Part shown: one piece after another, positions 54,460 to 62,290 of the stretch | How the letters are laid out: every line of letters begins with the position of its first letter | How positions within the stretch are numbered: position 1 is the stretch's first letter | Origin: Mucilaginibacter sp. | GTDB taxonomy: Bacteria > Bacteroidota > Bacteroidia > Sphingobacteriales > Sphingobacteriaceae | Length of the DNA: 64,000 nt | Direction of reading: 5' to 3' | NCBI GenBank assembly: GCA_030445275.1 | Contig: JAUCSE010000062.1 | Location: 19,662-83,661, forward strand | Notes under the pieces: model-generated | Databases searched by the model: none | What the model saw: the letters and a program-made list of their open reading frames with translations, nothing else | What the model was told of the DNA's origin: nothing | Made by a program: the position numbers and the translations under genes

Positions 54460-56763
54460 TCAATTGACAATCAGCTCATCAACCATTAACCAGGCTTTAG
54501 CCCCGGCAATGTACTCACCAGGTGGAATAATACCTTTATTGATACCTTTTACCTTAATATATCTGGCTTGTACAGGAGTAATATTTGCTCTAACCTCATT
54601 GATTCCATTATCATTAAAGGCCGTTTGGCGATACACTTCAGTATAGGTTTTTCCATCTGCCGACGTTTCAAAGGTTAGCAGCTGCGGCTCCCACATTTTT
54701 TGCCAATGATATTTTAGTATGTTAATGCCCAGTTGTGATATTTTTTGTACCGATCCCAGGTCAACTACTGCTTCCAGATCATCACCATTGAAACCATACC
54801 ATTGCCCATCGTTATATAATTTACTACCGAAAACCCCGTTCACCAATCCAAATGTATTACCTGGATTGTAGCCCCCCTGCGGCTGGTTGGTTAAGGTTAC
54901 GTTTTTGCCGATTGCTTTATCTACATCAAAACTTTTTTCATATACACGCCCGTACTGCTTCGCTCCGTTAAACACAGCAGCTTTAATCTTACCAGATGCA
55001 GTAACGATAATGTACTTATTATACTTTTTGCTCTTTAAACCCGGAACAGTACTATTGGTAGTATAATAGATCTGTCCGCCGGGCAGGGTGCTCATCAAGT
55101 TCAATTGCACCTGACGATCAGCCGATTCGGTAACCTGATCTGTAATTTCATCAAAGGTATTAGCAGCATTGATGTTAAGGATTTTTAACAAAGGCTGTTC
55201 ATAACGCAATCGCTTCAAAAAGTTAGGATAGCTTTTGTTTTCTTTAGCCGTCCATGCAATTTCGGCCAGGGCCAGCATCCGAGGAAACAACTGACGCTCG
55301 GCCTGGGTAGGGCTGGCCATGTATTCGCTCCAGGCATTGGCTTGTACACCTTTAATATATTTGGCTTCATCGCCGCTAAGCTCCTGGGTTATCGGCTCAT
55401 AGTTGTACACTTTGCTTAAAGGTGTATATCCACCACCTGCTAACTGTTCACTGGGATAAAGCGACTGATAATAATCCAGATAAACATATTTTTCGGGCGT
55501 CATGATGGCATTATGGTGCTGCTTGGTGGCTGCTATGCCACCCTCTTCACCTGTCCAGCTCATTACGGTAGCGCCCGGGGCAAGGCCCCCCTCCAGTATC
55601 TCGTCCCAGCCAATGATCTGCCGGCCTTTATTGTTCAAGTATTTCTCCATGCGGCCTATGAAATAGCTTTGCAGCTCATGCTCGTCCTTCAAATGCTCAT
55701 CTTTGATGCGTTGCTGGCATTTAGGACAGGCTTTCCACTTTGTTTTTGGGCATTCATCGCCACCTATATGTATATATTTTGATGGGAAAAGCGGCAGTAC
55801 TTCATCCAATACATTTTGTAAAAAGGTAAAAGTTTCCTCGTTTCCGGCGCAATATACATCATCAAAAATGCCCCAGTAAGTAGCCGTTTTATACGGACCG
55901 CCGGTACAGCCCAATTGTGGATATGCAGCCAGTGCAGCCAAGGCATGGCCCGGCATTTCAATTTCAGGAATAATGTTGATATGCCTTTCCATGGCATATT
56001 TTACTACGGCTTTAACTTCCTCCTGTGTATAATAGCCTCCATAACGTTTGCCGTCAAAACGGTGTGGACTATCCTTTTTATGTCCGATAATGGTTTCATC
56101 GCGATATGCTGAGATACCTTGCAATAATGGGTATTTTTTTATTTCGATGCGCCAGCCCTGGTCGTCGGTCAGGTGCCAGTGAAACGTATTGATCTTGTAT
56201 AGTGCCAGCAGATCTATCCATTTTTTGATGGCTTCTACCTTGAAAAAATGGCGACTTACATCCAGGTGCATGCCACGGTAAGCAAAACGGGGATGATCTT
56301 CAATAGCAGTACCCTGCACGGTTATTTTCCCGTTGGCTTTATGCAGCAATTGAACCAGTGATTGCAAACCGTAAAACACACCAGCCTGATCATGTCCGGT
56401 AATACTGATCTGCTTTGCGGTTACCCATAATATATAACCTTCTGGTTGTGTAACTTTTGTTGAATCAATGTTTAAGTTGATAGTAGCTTTCTTATTGACC
56501 TTTAATTGATATCCGGAAAGGGATTGAAAATACTGATTAAAGAATATCAGATTATTGATATCAATACCCTCACCTAAAGAAATACTGGTTGATGGCGTAA
56601 AGTTGAATACTGCCTTCGTTTTCTCTACTTTAAATGGCTGTGGTATAATTCCCTGTTCTTTAATTTGCGCGTTTGCATAGTTAATAAGCATCCAGCAGCA
56701 TAGTGTGCTACACAAGGTTTTTAAAGCTGATTTACGGAAATAGAACAGGTTTATCATCGGCAT
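54460..56763 (-). CDS. GH20 beta-N-acetylhexosaminidase with discoidin-like C-terminal domain
   Basis: 767 residues with a signal peptide (LINYANAQ). GH20b-like N-terminal domain, TIM barrel (RGMHLDVSRHFFKVEAIKKWI; FHWHLTDDQGWRIEI), catalytic pair D336-E337 in HIGGDECPKTKW; a cysteine-rich insert follows (KACPKCQQRIKDE). The C-terminal 140 residues look like an F5/8-type carbohydrate-binding domain (LVNGVFGSKLYNDGQWYGFNGDDLEAVVDLGSVQKISQLGINIL). Not in a PUL; upstream of it, in the same direction, is a cell-wall amidase, which would fit a role in chitin or murein GlcNAc release. Start at 56763 or at the next Met (56757). Confidence 0.94.
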   Translation of the reverse strand: MPMINLFYFRKSALKTLCSTLCCWMLINYANAQIKEQGIIPQPFKVEKTKAVFNFTPSTSISLGEGIDINNLIFFNQYFQSLSGYQLKVNKKATINLNIDSTKVTQPEGYILWVTAKQISITGHDQAGVFYGLQSLVQLLHKANGKITVQGTAIEDHPRFAYRGMHLDVSRHFFKVEAIKKWIDLLALYKINTFHWHLTDDQGWRIEIKKYPLLQGISAYRDETIIGHKKDSPHRFDGKRYGGYYTQEEVKAVVKYAMERHINIIPEIEMPGHALAALAAYPQLGCTGGPYKTATYWGIFDDVYCAGNEETFTFLQNVLDEVLPLFPSKYIHIGGDECPKTKWKACPKCQQRIKDEHLKDEHELQSYFIGRMEKYLNNKGRQIIGWDEILEGGLAPGATVMSWTGEEGGIAATKQHHNAIMTPEKYVYLDYYQSLYPSEQLAGGGYTPLSKVYNYEPITQELSGDEAKYIKGVQANAWSEYMASPTQAERQLFPRMLALAEIAWTAKENKSYPNFLKRLRYEQPLLKILNINAANTFDEITDQVTESADRQVQLNLMSTLPGGQIYYTTNSTVPGLKSKKYNKYIIVTASGKIKAAVFNGAKQYGRVYEKSFDVDKAIGKNVTLTNQPQGGYNPGNTFGLVNGVFGSKLYNDGQWYGFNGDDLEAVVDLGSVQKISQLGINILKYHWQKMWEPQLLTFETSADGKTYTEVYRQTAFNDNGINEVRANITPVQARYIKVKGINKGIIPPGEYIAGAKAWLMVDELIVN

Positions 56764-56842
56764 TTTGTTATAAAGCCGAATATAGTTGTTTATGCCGAAA
56801 AGGTATAATAAAGTAATGTGTAGCTAAACCAAACAAAAAGGT

Positions 56843-56974
56843 ATGTCATTTCGAACGATAGAGAGAAATCTTATTCAATCTTTCATACGACCTTTGCATA
56901 GCAATCACGTTTGAAGTATAAGATTTCTCCTTCGCGCCTCTCTCATTCCTTCCCTAGCTCTATCGAAATGACAT
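56843..56974. repeat. Palindromic intergenic repeat, TGTCATTTCGA family
   Basis: 132 bp. The left arm reads ATGTCATTTCGAACGATAGA then GAGAAATCTTAT; on the right, ATAAGATTTCTCC (56918-56930) and CTCTATCGAAATGACAT (56958-56974) are the complements, separated by a pyrimidine-rich spacer. A different family from the repeat at 44880 but built in the same way. Fills most of the gap between GH20 and the amidase. Confidence 0.7.
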
Positions 56975-56993
56975 TTCTTAGAAAGATGTTTGG

Positions 56994-57824
56994 CTACAAT
57001 GCCCCTATAGCCTTACGGTAATTATTAATAGCCCTGATAATGGATTGTACAATTTCGTTTTGTCCATCATTGGAGTTCAGGTAGTCCTCTTCCTCCGGGT
57101 TGTTAATAAATCCGGTTTCTATCAATACAGCTGGCATAGCGCTGTGGGCCAAAACTAACACACCCTGTTCTTTTACCCCGGCGCTTTCGCGGCCATTAGT
57201 GTCTTCAAATTCCGTGTTTAGCAGATCGCCAAAGAGGATGCTTTGCTTGCGGTATTTTTGTATGTAAGCATTTAGTATGATAAGATTGGATGGATCGCTT
57301 TCATCGTAGCTTTCATAATTTTGCTTGTAATCCTTTTCAATAAATATGGATGAGTTTTCGCGCACGGCCTCTTCCTGCTCCTTTAGCCTATGGAAACCAT
57401 AAACCAACAATAAAACACCCTTCCGTTTATGTGCCGACGGGGAATTGCCCTCGGGTGATGAATTACAGTGTATAGAGATAAACAGGTTTCCGTGATTCTG
57501 ATTAGCAATAGCCGAACGTTGATTGAGCGGAATAAAGGTATCATCAGTACGGGTCATTATGGTACTAACATTCGTAATCTGCGAATCAATAGCCGCCTTG
57601 AGTTTTTTAGCTATGGACAATGTTACTGCCTTTTCGTTCGAGTAAGAGCCTTTGGCACCCGAATCCTTGCCCCCATGCCCGGCATCAATAATGATGGTTT
57701 TAAACTTAAAGGTAGAAGTTGCAGGTATAGTATCCCCGCCCTGGGCAAATGAACAAAGGCATAATAATATAAGTATGCAGTTAATGGCAGCTGTACGCCA
57801 AAACCATGAATTAAGGAGAATCAT
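56994..57824 (-). CDS. N-acetylmuramoyl-L-alanine amidase (Amidase_3)
   Basis: 276 residues with a signal peptide (ILLCLCSFAQ). Zinc amidase: TIIIDAGHGGKDSGAKG with His50, Glu64 in YSNEKAV, His119 in FISIHCNSSP, and the catalytic Glu in AVLIETGFINNPEEE. Cuts the bond between muramic acid and the stem peptide in the periplasm. Its ATG overlaps the stop of the Fur-family gene (ATGA), so the two are co-translated, an unusual pairing. Confidence 0.95.
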   Translation of the reverse strand: MILLNSWFWRTAAINCILILLCLCSFAQGGDTIPATSTFKFKTIIIDAGHGGKDSGAKGSYSNEKAVTLSIAKKLKAAIDSQITNVSTIMTRTDDTFIPLNQRSAIANQNHGNLFISIHCNSSPEGNSPSAHKRKGVLLLVYGFHRLKEQEEAVRENSSIFIEKDYKQNYESYDESDPSNLIILNAYIQKYRKQSILFGDLLNTEFEDTNGRESAGVKEQGVLVLAHSAMPAVLIETGFINNPEEEDYLNSNDGQNEIVQSIIRAINNYRKAIGAL

Positions 57825-58267
57825 TTCTTAGCCGTCTTTTTACTGCATTTGGGGCACAGGCCGGTAGCATATAAGGTAAAACCTGTTGGTTCAAACCCGG
57901 CAGGCAGGTTTATAGCAGGCAGGTGCATATCATCTAAACAATAAACGTTTTTGCAATTGGTGCAGTTAAAATGCAGGTGCTCATCGTGATGATGTCCCTC
58001 ATCGCAACTGGATGAACATAACGCATAATTGGCGGTGCCATTTAAATCAAATATTTTATGGATAATGCCTTTTTCTTCAAATGCGTTCAGGATACGGTAA
58101 AGCGTTACCCTATCAATATCGTTCATTACGCTTTCCAGATCAGGTTGCGAAGTTGCAGTATTTCTTGACGACATCATTGATAAAACCCTGAGTCGCGGGG
58201 CAGTTTTTTTTAAATGATGCTTGTTCAGCAAATCTTCAAAATGAAAATTATTGCGGGTTTGTGCCAT
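57821..58267 (-). CDS. Fur-family metalloregulator, probably Zur
   Basis: 148 residues. Winged helix in the N-terminal 80 residues (LKKTAPRLRVLSMM, DRVTLYRILNAFEEKGIIHKI), dimerisation/metal domain with His-rich SSCDEGHHHDEHLHF and two CxxC pairs for structural zinc (NCTNCKNVYC; GLCPKCS). Fur, Zur and PerR cannot be split by these motifs alone. Two matching inverted repeats of the known Zur-box type (TGCAA...TTGCA) lie within 1.5 kb before genes for a MerC-like protein and a CobW GTPase, so Zur is the best guess. Confidence 0.9.
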   Translation of the reverse strand: MAQTRNNFHFEDLLNKHHLKKTAPRLRVLSMMSSRNTATSQPDLESVMNDIDRVTLYRILNAFEEKGIIHKIFDLNGTANYALCSSSCDEGHHHDEHLHFNCTNCKNVYCLDDMHLPAINLPAGFEPTGFTLYATGLCPKCSKKTAKK

Positions 58268-58412
58268 TTAATTGATTAATAAAAGATACAAATTTAACAA
58301 GAATAACCGACGGTTTACAATAAGGTTTAAATTTTACCCTATCCAAACCTTTCTCAAAAACAAGGCTTCAACATAAATCATAAACAATTAAAGTAATCAC
58401 CTATAGATCCTC

Positions 58413-58850
58413 CTAAGAATAAAGCTTTTTGTTTAAAGCCCTCCCCTTTGGGGAGGGTTGGGTGGGGTTATGCCTGCAAGTCCCTGTACACTTGTAATTC
58501 ACAAAATGTGCGGTGGCAATAAGCAATCCGCCAACAGGAACTATTATCGCCTCGACCCAGCCATTTATAAAAGTATGCCCTAACATAATAATTCCAAAAC
58601 CCGATATCAACAAAATTAAGGGTAGTGATCGACGGTGTATGCGCAGATAAGATAAACCTATCGAGTACCCGCCTATTGTTAAAGCTAAAACAATCATCCC
58701 CCACTCTACCCATGTATTGGCCAGGAAACCTAGTCCCAATAATGGCAAACTCGTGAACAGTATTGGCACTACCGCGCAATGCATAGCGCATAAGATTGAT
58801 GCTGTAATACCGATATGATCAAGCCGGGAAGATGTTTTCTGAAAATCCAT
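58413..58850 (-). CDS. MerC-domain inner membrane protein
   Basis: About 145 residues from the ATG at 58850 (MDFQKTSSRLDHIGI). A longer frame to 58955 would run through the inverted repeat at 58866-58888 and has no sensible protein sequence. Four membrane segments and the metal-binding motif ILCAMHCAVVPIL typical of MerC; a second Cys pair, CTGTC, near the end. Originally a mercury transport family; in Bacteroidota often part of zinc-limitation regulons. The final 15 residues (HNPTQPSPKGRALNKK) are translated from a palindromic genomic repeat. A probable Zur box precedes it. Confidence 0.88.
   Translation of the reverse strand: MDFQKTSSRLDHIGITASILCAMHCAVVPILFTSLPLLGLGFLANTWVEWGMIVLALTIGGYSIGLSYLRIHRRSLPLILLISGFGIIMLGHTFINGWVEAIIVPVGGLLIATAHFVNYKCTGTCRHNPTQPSPKGRALNKKLYS
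58435..58469. repeat. Short palindromic repeat overlapping the merC-like 3' end
   Basis: Core hairpin CCCTCCCC-TTT-GGGGAGGG at 58439-58457, flanked by GTTGGGTGGGG. This word is a familiar dispersed element in Bacteroidota genomes. Here it supplies the last codons of the MerC-like gene. Confidence 0.7.
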
Positions 58851-58865
58851 ATGCAAATGTAAATC

Positions 58866-58888
58866 ATAATGCAACACAATTGCATTAT
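58866..58888 (-). promoter_or_regulatory. Probable Zur box before the MerC-like gene
   Basis: Inverted repeat with 9-bp arms ATAATGCAA / TTGCATTAT and centre CACAA, ending 16 bp before the ATG at 58850. Nearly identical to the site at 59670-59694. A -7-like TACATTTG (58861-58854 on the minus strand) follows directly. Confidence 0.75.
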
Positions 58889-58989
58889 TTTTATTCCTAT
58901 TTTTGTCAAATTCTATTTTAACTATTTCGTAACAACTGCTTAATATTGAAGTCAATAATTATTTTTGCAATCATTATCCTTTATAAACC

Positions 58990-59622
58990 GTGGCCATTAC
59001 AGCACTATATAAATTAAAACAAAACTGGCTGGATGCATATAATACCAGTTTAAAACGCATCAAATTACTGATTGGCACTATACTGATAGTAGCCATTATC
59101 AATATTATGCCTTCCTTTTTCAGGAGTATTGAAACCAGGAACGGCCCGGTACTTAATGACTGGGTACTGGCACACTTACCTGCCTATGATGTATCGGTAC
59201 CTATTTTTGCAATAATATGGGGCATGGGCCTATTAATGGCGGTCAGGGCCTTTTACAAACCGGCTATCTGTAATACCTATATCTGGACATTGGTACTGGT
59301 TTGCATAGCCCGCTTCATATCGCTTACGTTGGTAACACTTGATCCTCCGGCCGGTTTGATACCATTGGTTGATCCCCTTTCAAGCTATTTTTATGGTCAT
59401 GCTGCCATTACTAAAGATCTTTTCTTCTCGGGCCACACTTCAACCATGGTACTTATATACCTTAATCTTGAAAAAAGAAATGATAAGATCATTGCCTTTA
59501 TTGCAGCCATTGCGGTAATGTTCCTACTGTTGATACAACACATTCATTATACCCTGGATGTACTTGCCGCTCCCGTTATAGTTTATTGTTTATACCGCTT
59601 TGTTAAAGTATTAGACAGGTAA
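58990..59622 (+). CDS. PAP2/sphingomyelin-synthase-like membrane enzyme
   Basis: 210 residues from a GTG start, six membrane segments. The two signature motifs of the sphingomyelin synthase branch are present: DLFFSGHTSTM (H149) and HIHYTLDVLAA (H186, D190), giving the His-His-Asp triad that transfers a phospho head group. The region RFISLTLVTLDPPAG precedes them. Eukaryotic relatives make sphingomyelin or ceramide phosphoethanolamine from ceramide. Since Sphingobacteriaceae make sphingolipids, a head-group transferase for ceramide is a sensible hypothesis; a plain phosphatidate phosphatase role is the alternative. Divergent from the MerC-like gene, 110 bp before the CobW gene. Confidence 0.85.
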   Translation: MAITALYKLKQNWLDAYNTSLKRIKLLIGTILIVAIINIMPSFFRSIETRNGPVLNDWVLAHLPAYDVSVPIFAIIWGMGLLMAVRAFYKPAICNTYIWTLVLVCIARFISLTLVTLDPPAGLIPLVDPLSSYFYGHAAITKDLFFSGHTSTMVLIYLNLEKRNDKIIAFIAAIAVMFLLLIQHIHYTLDVLAAPVIVYCLYRFVKVLDR

Positions 59623-59669
59623 TTAAGCTGCGCAATCAGCTTGGTAAGAAGAATTTATGTTGTATTAAT

Positions 59670-59694
59670 TTAAATGCAACATAATTGCATTTAA
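59670..59694 (+). promoter_or_regulatory. Probable Zur box before the CobW-type gene
   Basis: Perfect inverted repeat with 10-bp arms TTAAATGCAA / TTGCATTTAA around CATAA. It covers the -33 element of the promoter at 59685-59715, so a bound repressor would exclude RNA polymerase. Confidence 0.82.
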
Positions 59695-59715
59695 TATTTA
59701 AATCTGCTATGTTTG
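59685..59715 (+). promoter_or_regulatory. Promoter of the CobW-type gene
   Basis: -33 TTG at 59685-59687 and -7 TATGTTTG at 59708-59715 (TAnnTTTG) are 20 bp apart, the classical Bacteroidota spacing, 17 bp before the ATG at 59732. Confidence 0.7.
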
Positions 59716-59731
59716 CATAAAATAATTGCAG

Positions 59732-60934
59732 ATGGATAAGAAATTACCTGTAACCGTATTGAGCGGTTTTTTGGGCAGCGGTAAAACAACTTTACTAAAT
59801 CATATACTGCACAATAAGCAGAACCTAAAAGTGGCCGTTATAGTTAATGACATGAGCGAAGTGAATATTGACGCTCAATTTGTAGCCAGCCAAAAAACGC
59901 TCTCCCGGACCGAGGAGAAACTGGTAGAAATGAGCAACGGTTGTATTTGCTGCACGCTGCGCGAGGATCTGATGATAGAAGTAGAGAAACTGGCTAAAGA
60001 AGGCCGGTTTGACTACCTGCTGATTGAAAGTACAGGTATATCAGAACCTATCCCCATTGCCCAAACATTTAATTTTGCTGATGAAGACGCTGGTATCGAC
60101 CTGAGTCGTTTTTCGGTGCTGGATACCATGGTTACGGTGGTTGATTGCTTTAACTTTTATAAGGATTTTGGCAGTTCTGAACTGTTACTTAACCGCCACC
60201 TGGTTGATGATCTGAATGATCGCCGTACCATTGTTAATCTGCTTACCGATCAAATTGAGTTTGCCAATGTGATCCTACTCAACAAAACCGATCTGGCATC
60301 GGCCAAACAAGTGAAAGTGCTGGAGGCGGTGATCACCAAACTAAATCCGGAAGCTAAAATAATACATACCGAATTTGGCAAAATTGATCCTGCCGAGATA
60401 TTGAACACAGGTTTGTTTGATTTTGATAAAGCGTCACAATCTGCAGGCTGGATAAAAGAACTAAATGGCGAACACACGCCCGAAACGGAGGAATATGGTA
60501 TCAGCTCAACGGTATTCAGAGCTAAAAAGCCTTTCCATCCTGAAAGGTTTTATAATTACCTGCATCATGATTTTCCGCAGAATATCATCCGTTCCAAAGG
60601 TTTATTCTGGATAGCATCCGCACCTGATGATGCCCTCAATTTTTCGCAGGCAGGTGGTTCATCACGCCTGGAGAATGCCGGAGTTTGGTGGGCAAGTATG
60701 CCTTATCAACAACGCATCAAATTCCATGACTTTGTAGAAAACCGCGAACTGATTGAAAAGGATTGGTCGAAAGATTTTGGTGACCGTCATAACGAACTGG
60801 TATTTATTGGCGAACACCTAAATAAAGAAATGCTGGCAGAAGAGCTTAATCATTGTTTGATAACCGATGCCGAACTCCAGGATTTTTTAGGCGGCAAGCA
60901 CTTTGCTGATCCTTTTAACAACCATTCCAGTTAA
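59732..60934 (+). CDS. CobW/G3E-family GTPase, probable zinc metallochaperone
   Basis: 400 residues from the ATG at 59732; a TTG six bases earlier would add two residues. P-loop GFLGSGKTTLLNH at 12-24, the CxCC metal site in NGCICCTLRED (C71, C73, C74), the NKTD guanine motif in VILLNKTDLAS, and the C-terminal CobW_C domain (FRAKKPFHPERFYNYLH; SRLENAGVWWASMP). Such proteins pass zinc to enzymes when it is scarce (ZigA, ZNG1). The Zur box over its promoter supports the zinc assignment. Confidence 0.94.
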   Translation: MDKKLPVTVLSGFLGSGKTTLLNHILHNKQNLKVAVIVNDMSEVNIDAQFVASQKTLSRTEEKLVEMSNGCICCTLREDLMIEVEKLAKEGRFDYLLIESTGISEPIPIAQTFNFADEDAGIDLSRFSVLDTMVTVVDCFNFYKDFGSSELLLNRHLVDDLNDRRTIVNLLTDQIEFANVILLNKTDLASAKQVKVLEAVITKLNPEAKIIHTEFGKIDPAEILNTGLFDFDKASQSAGWIKELNGEHTPETEEYGISSTVFRAKKPFHPERFYNYLHHDFPQNIIRSKGLFWIASAPDDALNFSQAGGSSRLENAGVWWASMPYQQRIKFHDFVENRELIEKDWSKDFGDRHNELVFIGEHLNKEMLAEELNHCLITDAELQDFLGGKHFADPFNNHSS

Positions 60935-60935
60935 A

Positions 60936-60978
60936 GCCTCATCCCAACCCTTCTCCAAAAGAGAAGGGCTTAAAACAA
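60936..60978. repeat. Small palindromic repeat after the CobW gene
   Basis: Hairpin CCCTTCTC (60948-60955) / GAGAAGGG (60961-60968), loop CAAAA, of the same general type as the repeat at 58435. May also act as a weak terminator. Confidence 0.55.
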
Positions 60979-61029
60979 TTTAGCCTCACCTACGTCCTCT
61001 CCTTTGGAGAGGACGTAGGTGAGGCTAAA
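60979..61029. repeat. Perfect 24-bp hairpin
   Basis: The arm at 60979-61002 (starting TTTAGCCTCACCTACG) is exactly complementary to 61006-61029 with a 3-base loop TTT. It contains the word CTCTCC-TTT-GGAGAG seen in dispersed repeats. The lack of any mismatch suggests that the copy is young or under selection. Confidence 0.8.
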
Positions 61030-61083
61030 CTTTCATTAGTATAATACCCCTATTATGTATTCTACCCACGTATTGTAAAACAC

Positions 61084-61114
61084 AAGAGGCCGCCAAAATT
61101 AAGCGGCCTCTTTT
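61084..61114. terminator. Bidirectional terminator between the CobW and SH3 genes
   Basis: 10-bp stem AAGAGGCCGC (61084-61093) / GCGGCCTCTT (61103-61112) with T-rich sequence on the plus side (CTTTTAATTT). Serves the plus-strand CobW gene and lies 16 bp past the stop of the minus-strand SH3 gene. Confidence 0.8.
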
Positions 61115-61129
61115 AATTTAAATAAAAGC

Positions 61130-61549
61130 TTATTCTACAGGTTGTAAATATTGAGCATAAGAATAACCTTCTTCTCCGTCATTAGTGCGTACTAACCACC
61201 ACTGATCGTTAGACTTGTTTACTAATGTAATGACTTCATCATGGGCGGCTTTGCCAACTATCGGCTGATCGGTTCCCGGACCTTTACGGATGTTGAGGTT
61301 CGATGAATCTGTAACAACTTTTACTTTTGATCCTTCTACCGCTGTAGCTACATTTACGTTGAGTACCAGATCTCCGGTCAGAAAGTTGGGATCAATTTTA
61401 TTGTAAATGTCCCAAAGCTGGTCTTTTACAGCTCCCGAAGGCGCTTCGCCCTCAATATGAAGTACGTTATCAATTTCCTGCACTTGCAATTGTGCAACGC
61501 CTGATGATTGCGCAGAGTCTATTAACTCTTTATATTTTTCTTGTAACAT
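61130..61549 (-). CDS. BON-like/SH3-domain protein
   Basis: 139 residues, no signal peptide. N-terminal about 65 residues resemble a BON fold (VAQLQVQEIDNVLHIEGEAPSGAVKDQLWDIYNKIDP). Residues about 75-138 form a bacterial SH3 domain (SNLNIRKGPGTDQPIVGKAAHDEVITLV, DQWWLVRTNDGEEGYSYAQYL), usually a cell-wall or peptide binder; the absence of an export signal is then odd. It follows the BON lipoprotein gene by 31 bp and likely shares its transcript. Confidence 0.85.
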   Translation of the reverse strand: MLQEKYKELIDSAQSSGVAQLQVQEIDNVLHIEGEAPSGAVKDQLWDIYNKIDPNFLTGDLVLNVNVATAVEGSKVKVVTDSSNLNIRKGPGTDQPIVGKAAHDEVITLVNKSNDQWWLVRTNDGEEGYSYAQYLQPVE

Positions 61550-61580
61550 AGGTTTTATATTTTATACTACTGAATAATAA

Positions 61581-62069
61581 TTACTTCGCTATACTTATAC
61601 CTGAGGCATCCACCTTTTTAGGACTTAATGCATCCAATGACATTTTAAGCCTTTTCCATTTGTCAACAGTCAATGTGCCTTTTAAAGAAATAACACCATC
61701 TTTTACAGCTGCCGTTACACCTGGGTAATCTTTGGTAGCATCAACCACTGCTTTAGTCAGTACTTCATCAGGAGAAATAGTAATAGGAGCTGCGGCAGCA
61801 GGCGTAGCAGGAGTTACTGTAATATTATTCACAACACTTTTTACGCCTTTCTCTGCTTTTACAGCAGTTTCAGCGGCTGTTTTAGCAGCATCATCCGGCA
61901 CATTGCCGCTAAGCGTCAATACACCATCTTTTACCTCGGCGCTAACACCCGGAACTGCCTTTAGCGTTTCAGTAACTTTAGCCTGAATATCCGCGTCTTT
62001 AACACCGCAGGATACCAATAATGACATTGCCAAAATAGGTACAATAGCAAATACTTTTGTAAGTTTCAT
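61581..62069 (-). CDS. Lipoprotein with two BON domains
   Basis: 162 residues. Lipobox MSLLVSC (Cys21). Two BON-type repeats: DIQAKVTETLKAVPGVSAEVKDGVLTLSGNV at about 26-80 and VDATKDYPGVTAAVKDGVISLKGTL at about 108-140, joined by an Ala/Pro-rich linker. BON proteins bind phospholipid surfaces and help keep the envelope intact under osmotic stress. Confidence 0.9.
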   Translation of the reverse strand: MKLTKVFAIVPILAMSLLVSCGVKDADIQAKVTETLKAVPGVSAEVKDGVLTLSGNVPDDAAKTAAETAVKAEKGVKSVVNNITVTPATPAAAAPITISPDEVLTKAVVDATKDYPGVTAAVKDGVISLKGTLTVDKWKRLKMSLDALSPKKVDASGISIAK

Positions 62070-62290
62070 TTTAATTCGGTTTTTAGGTAAAGAAATTTAG
62101 GTTTTGAAGGATTTAGGTTATATACTAAATTACAGAAAAAATCATGTATTGTTTGTTACCTAAATATTATTATTAATCCAACTGCACTTATTTATGCTGA
62201 GTGCATTCCACAGATAGAGATAGGATCTATGGTTCTTTTTGTCCAACGGGTATAGATTTAATAACCATTCTGGTTAAAATAATATTCCTA
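62070..62290. other. Promoter region of the BON lipoprotein gene
   Basis: 221 bp, AT-rich, no gene. Neither a clear hairpin for the kinase-side end nor a consensus -7 element was recognised. Confidence 0.3.

Noticed and set aside
58851..58955. Longer start of the MerC-like gene
   Set aside because: The extra 35 residues are translated through the inverted repeat at 58866-58888 and lack family character; the ATG at 58850 directly precedes the conserved part.
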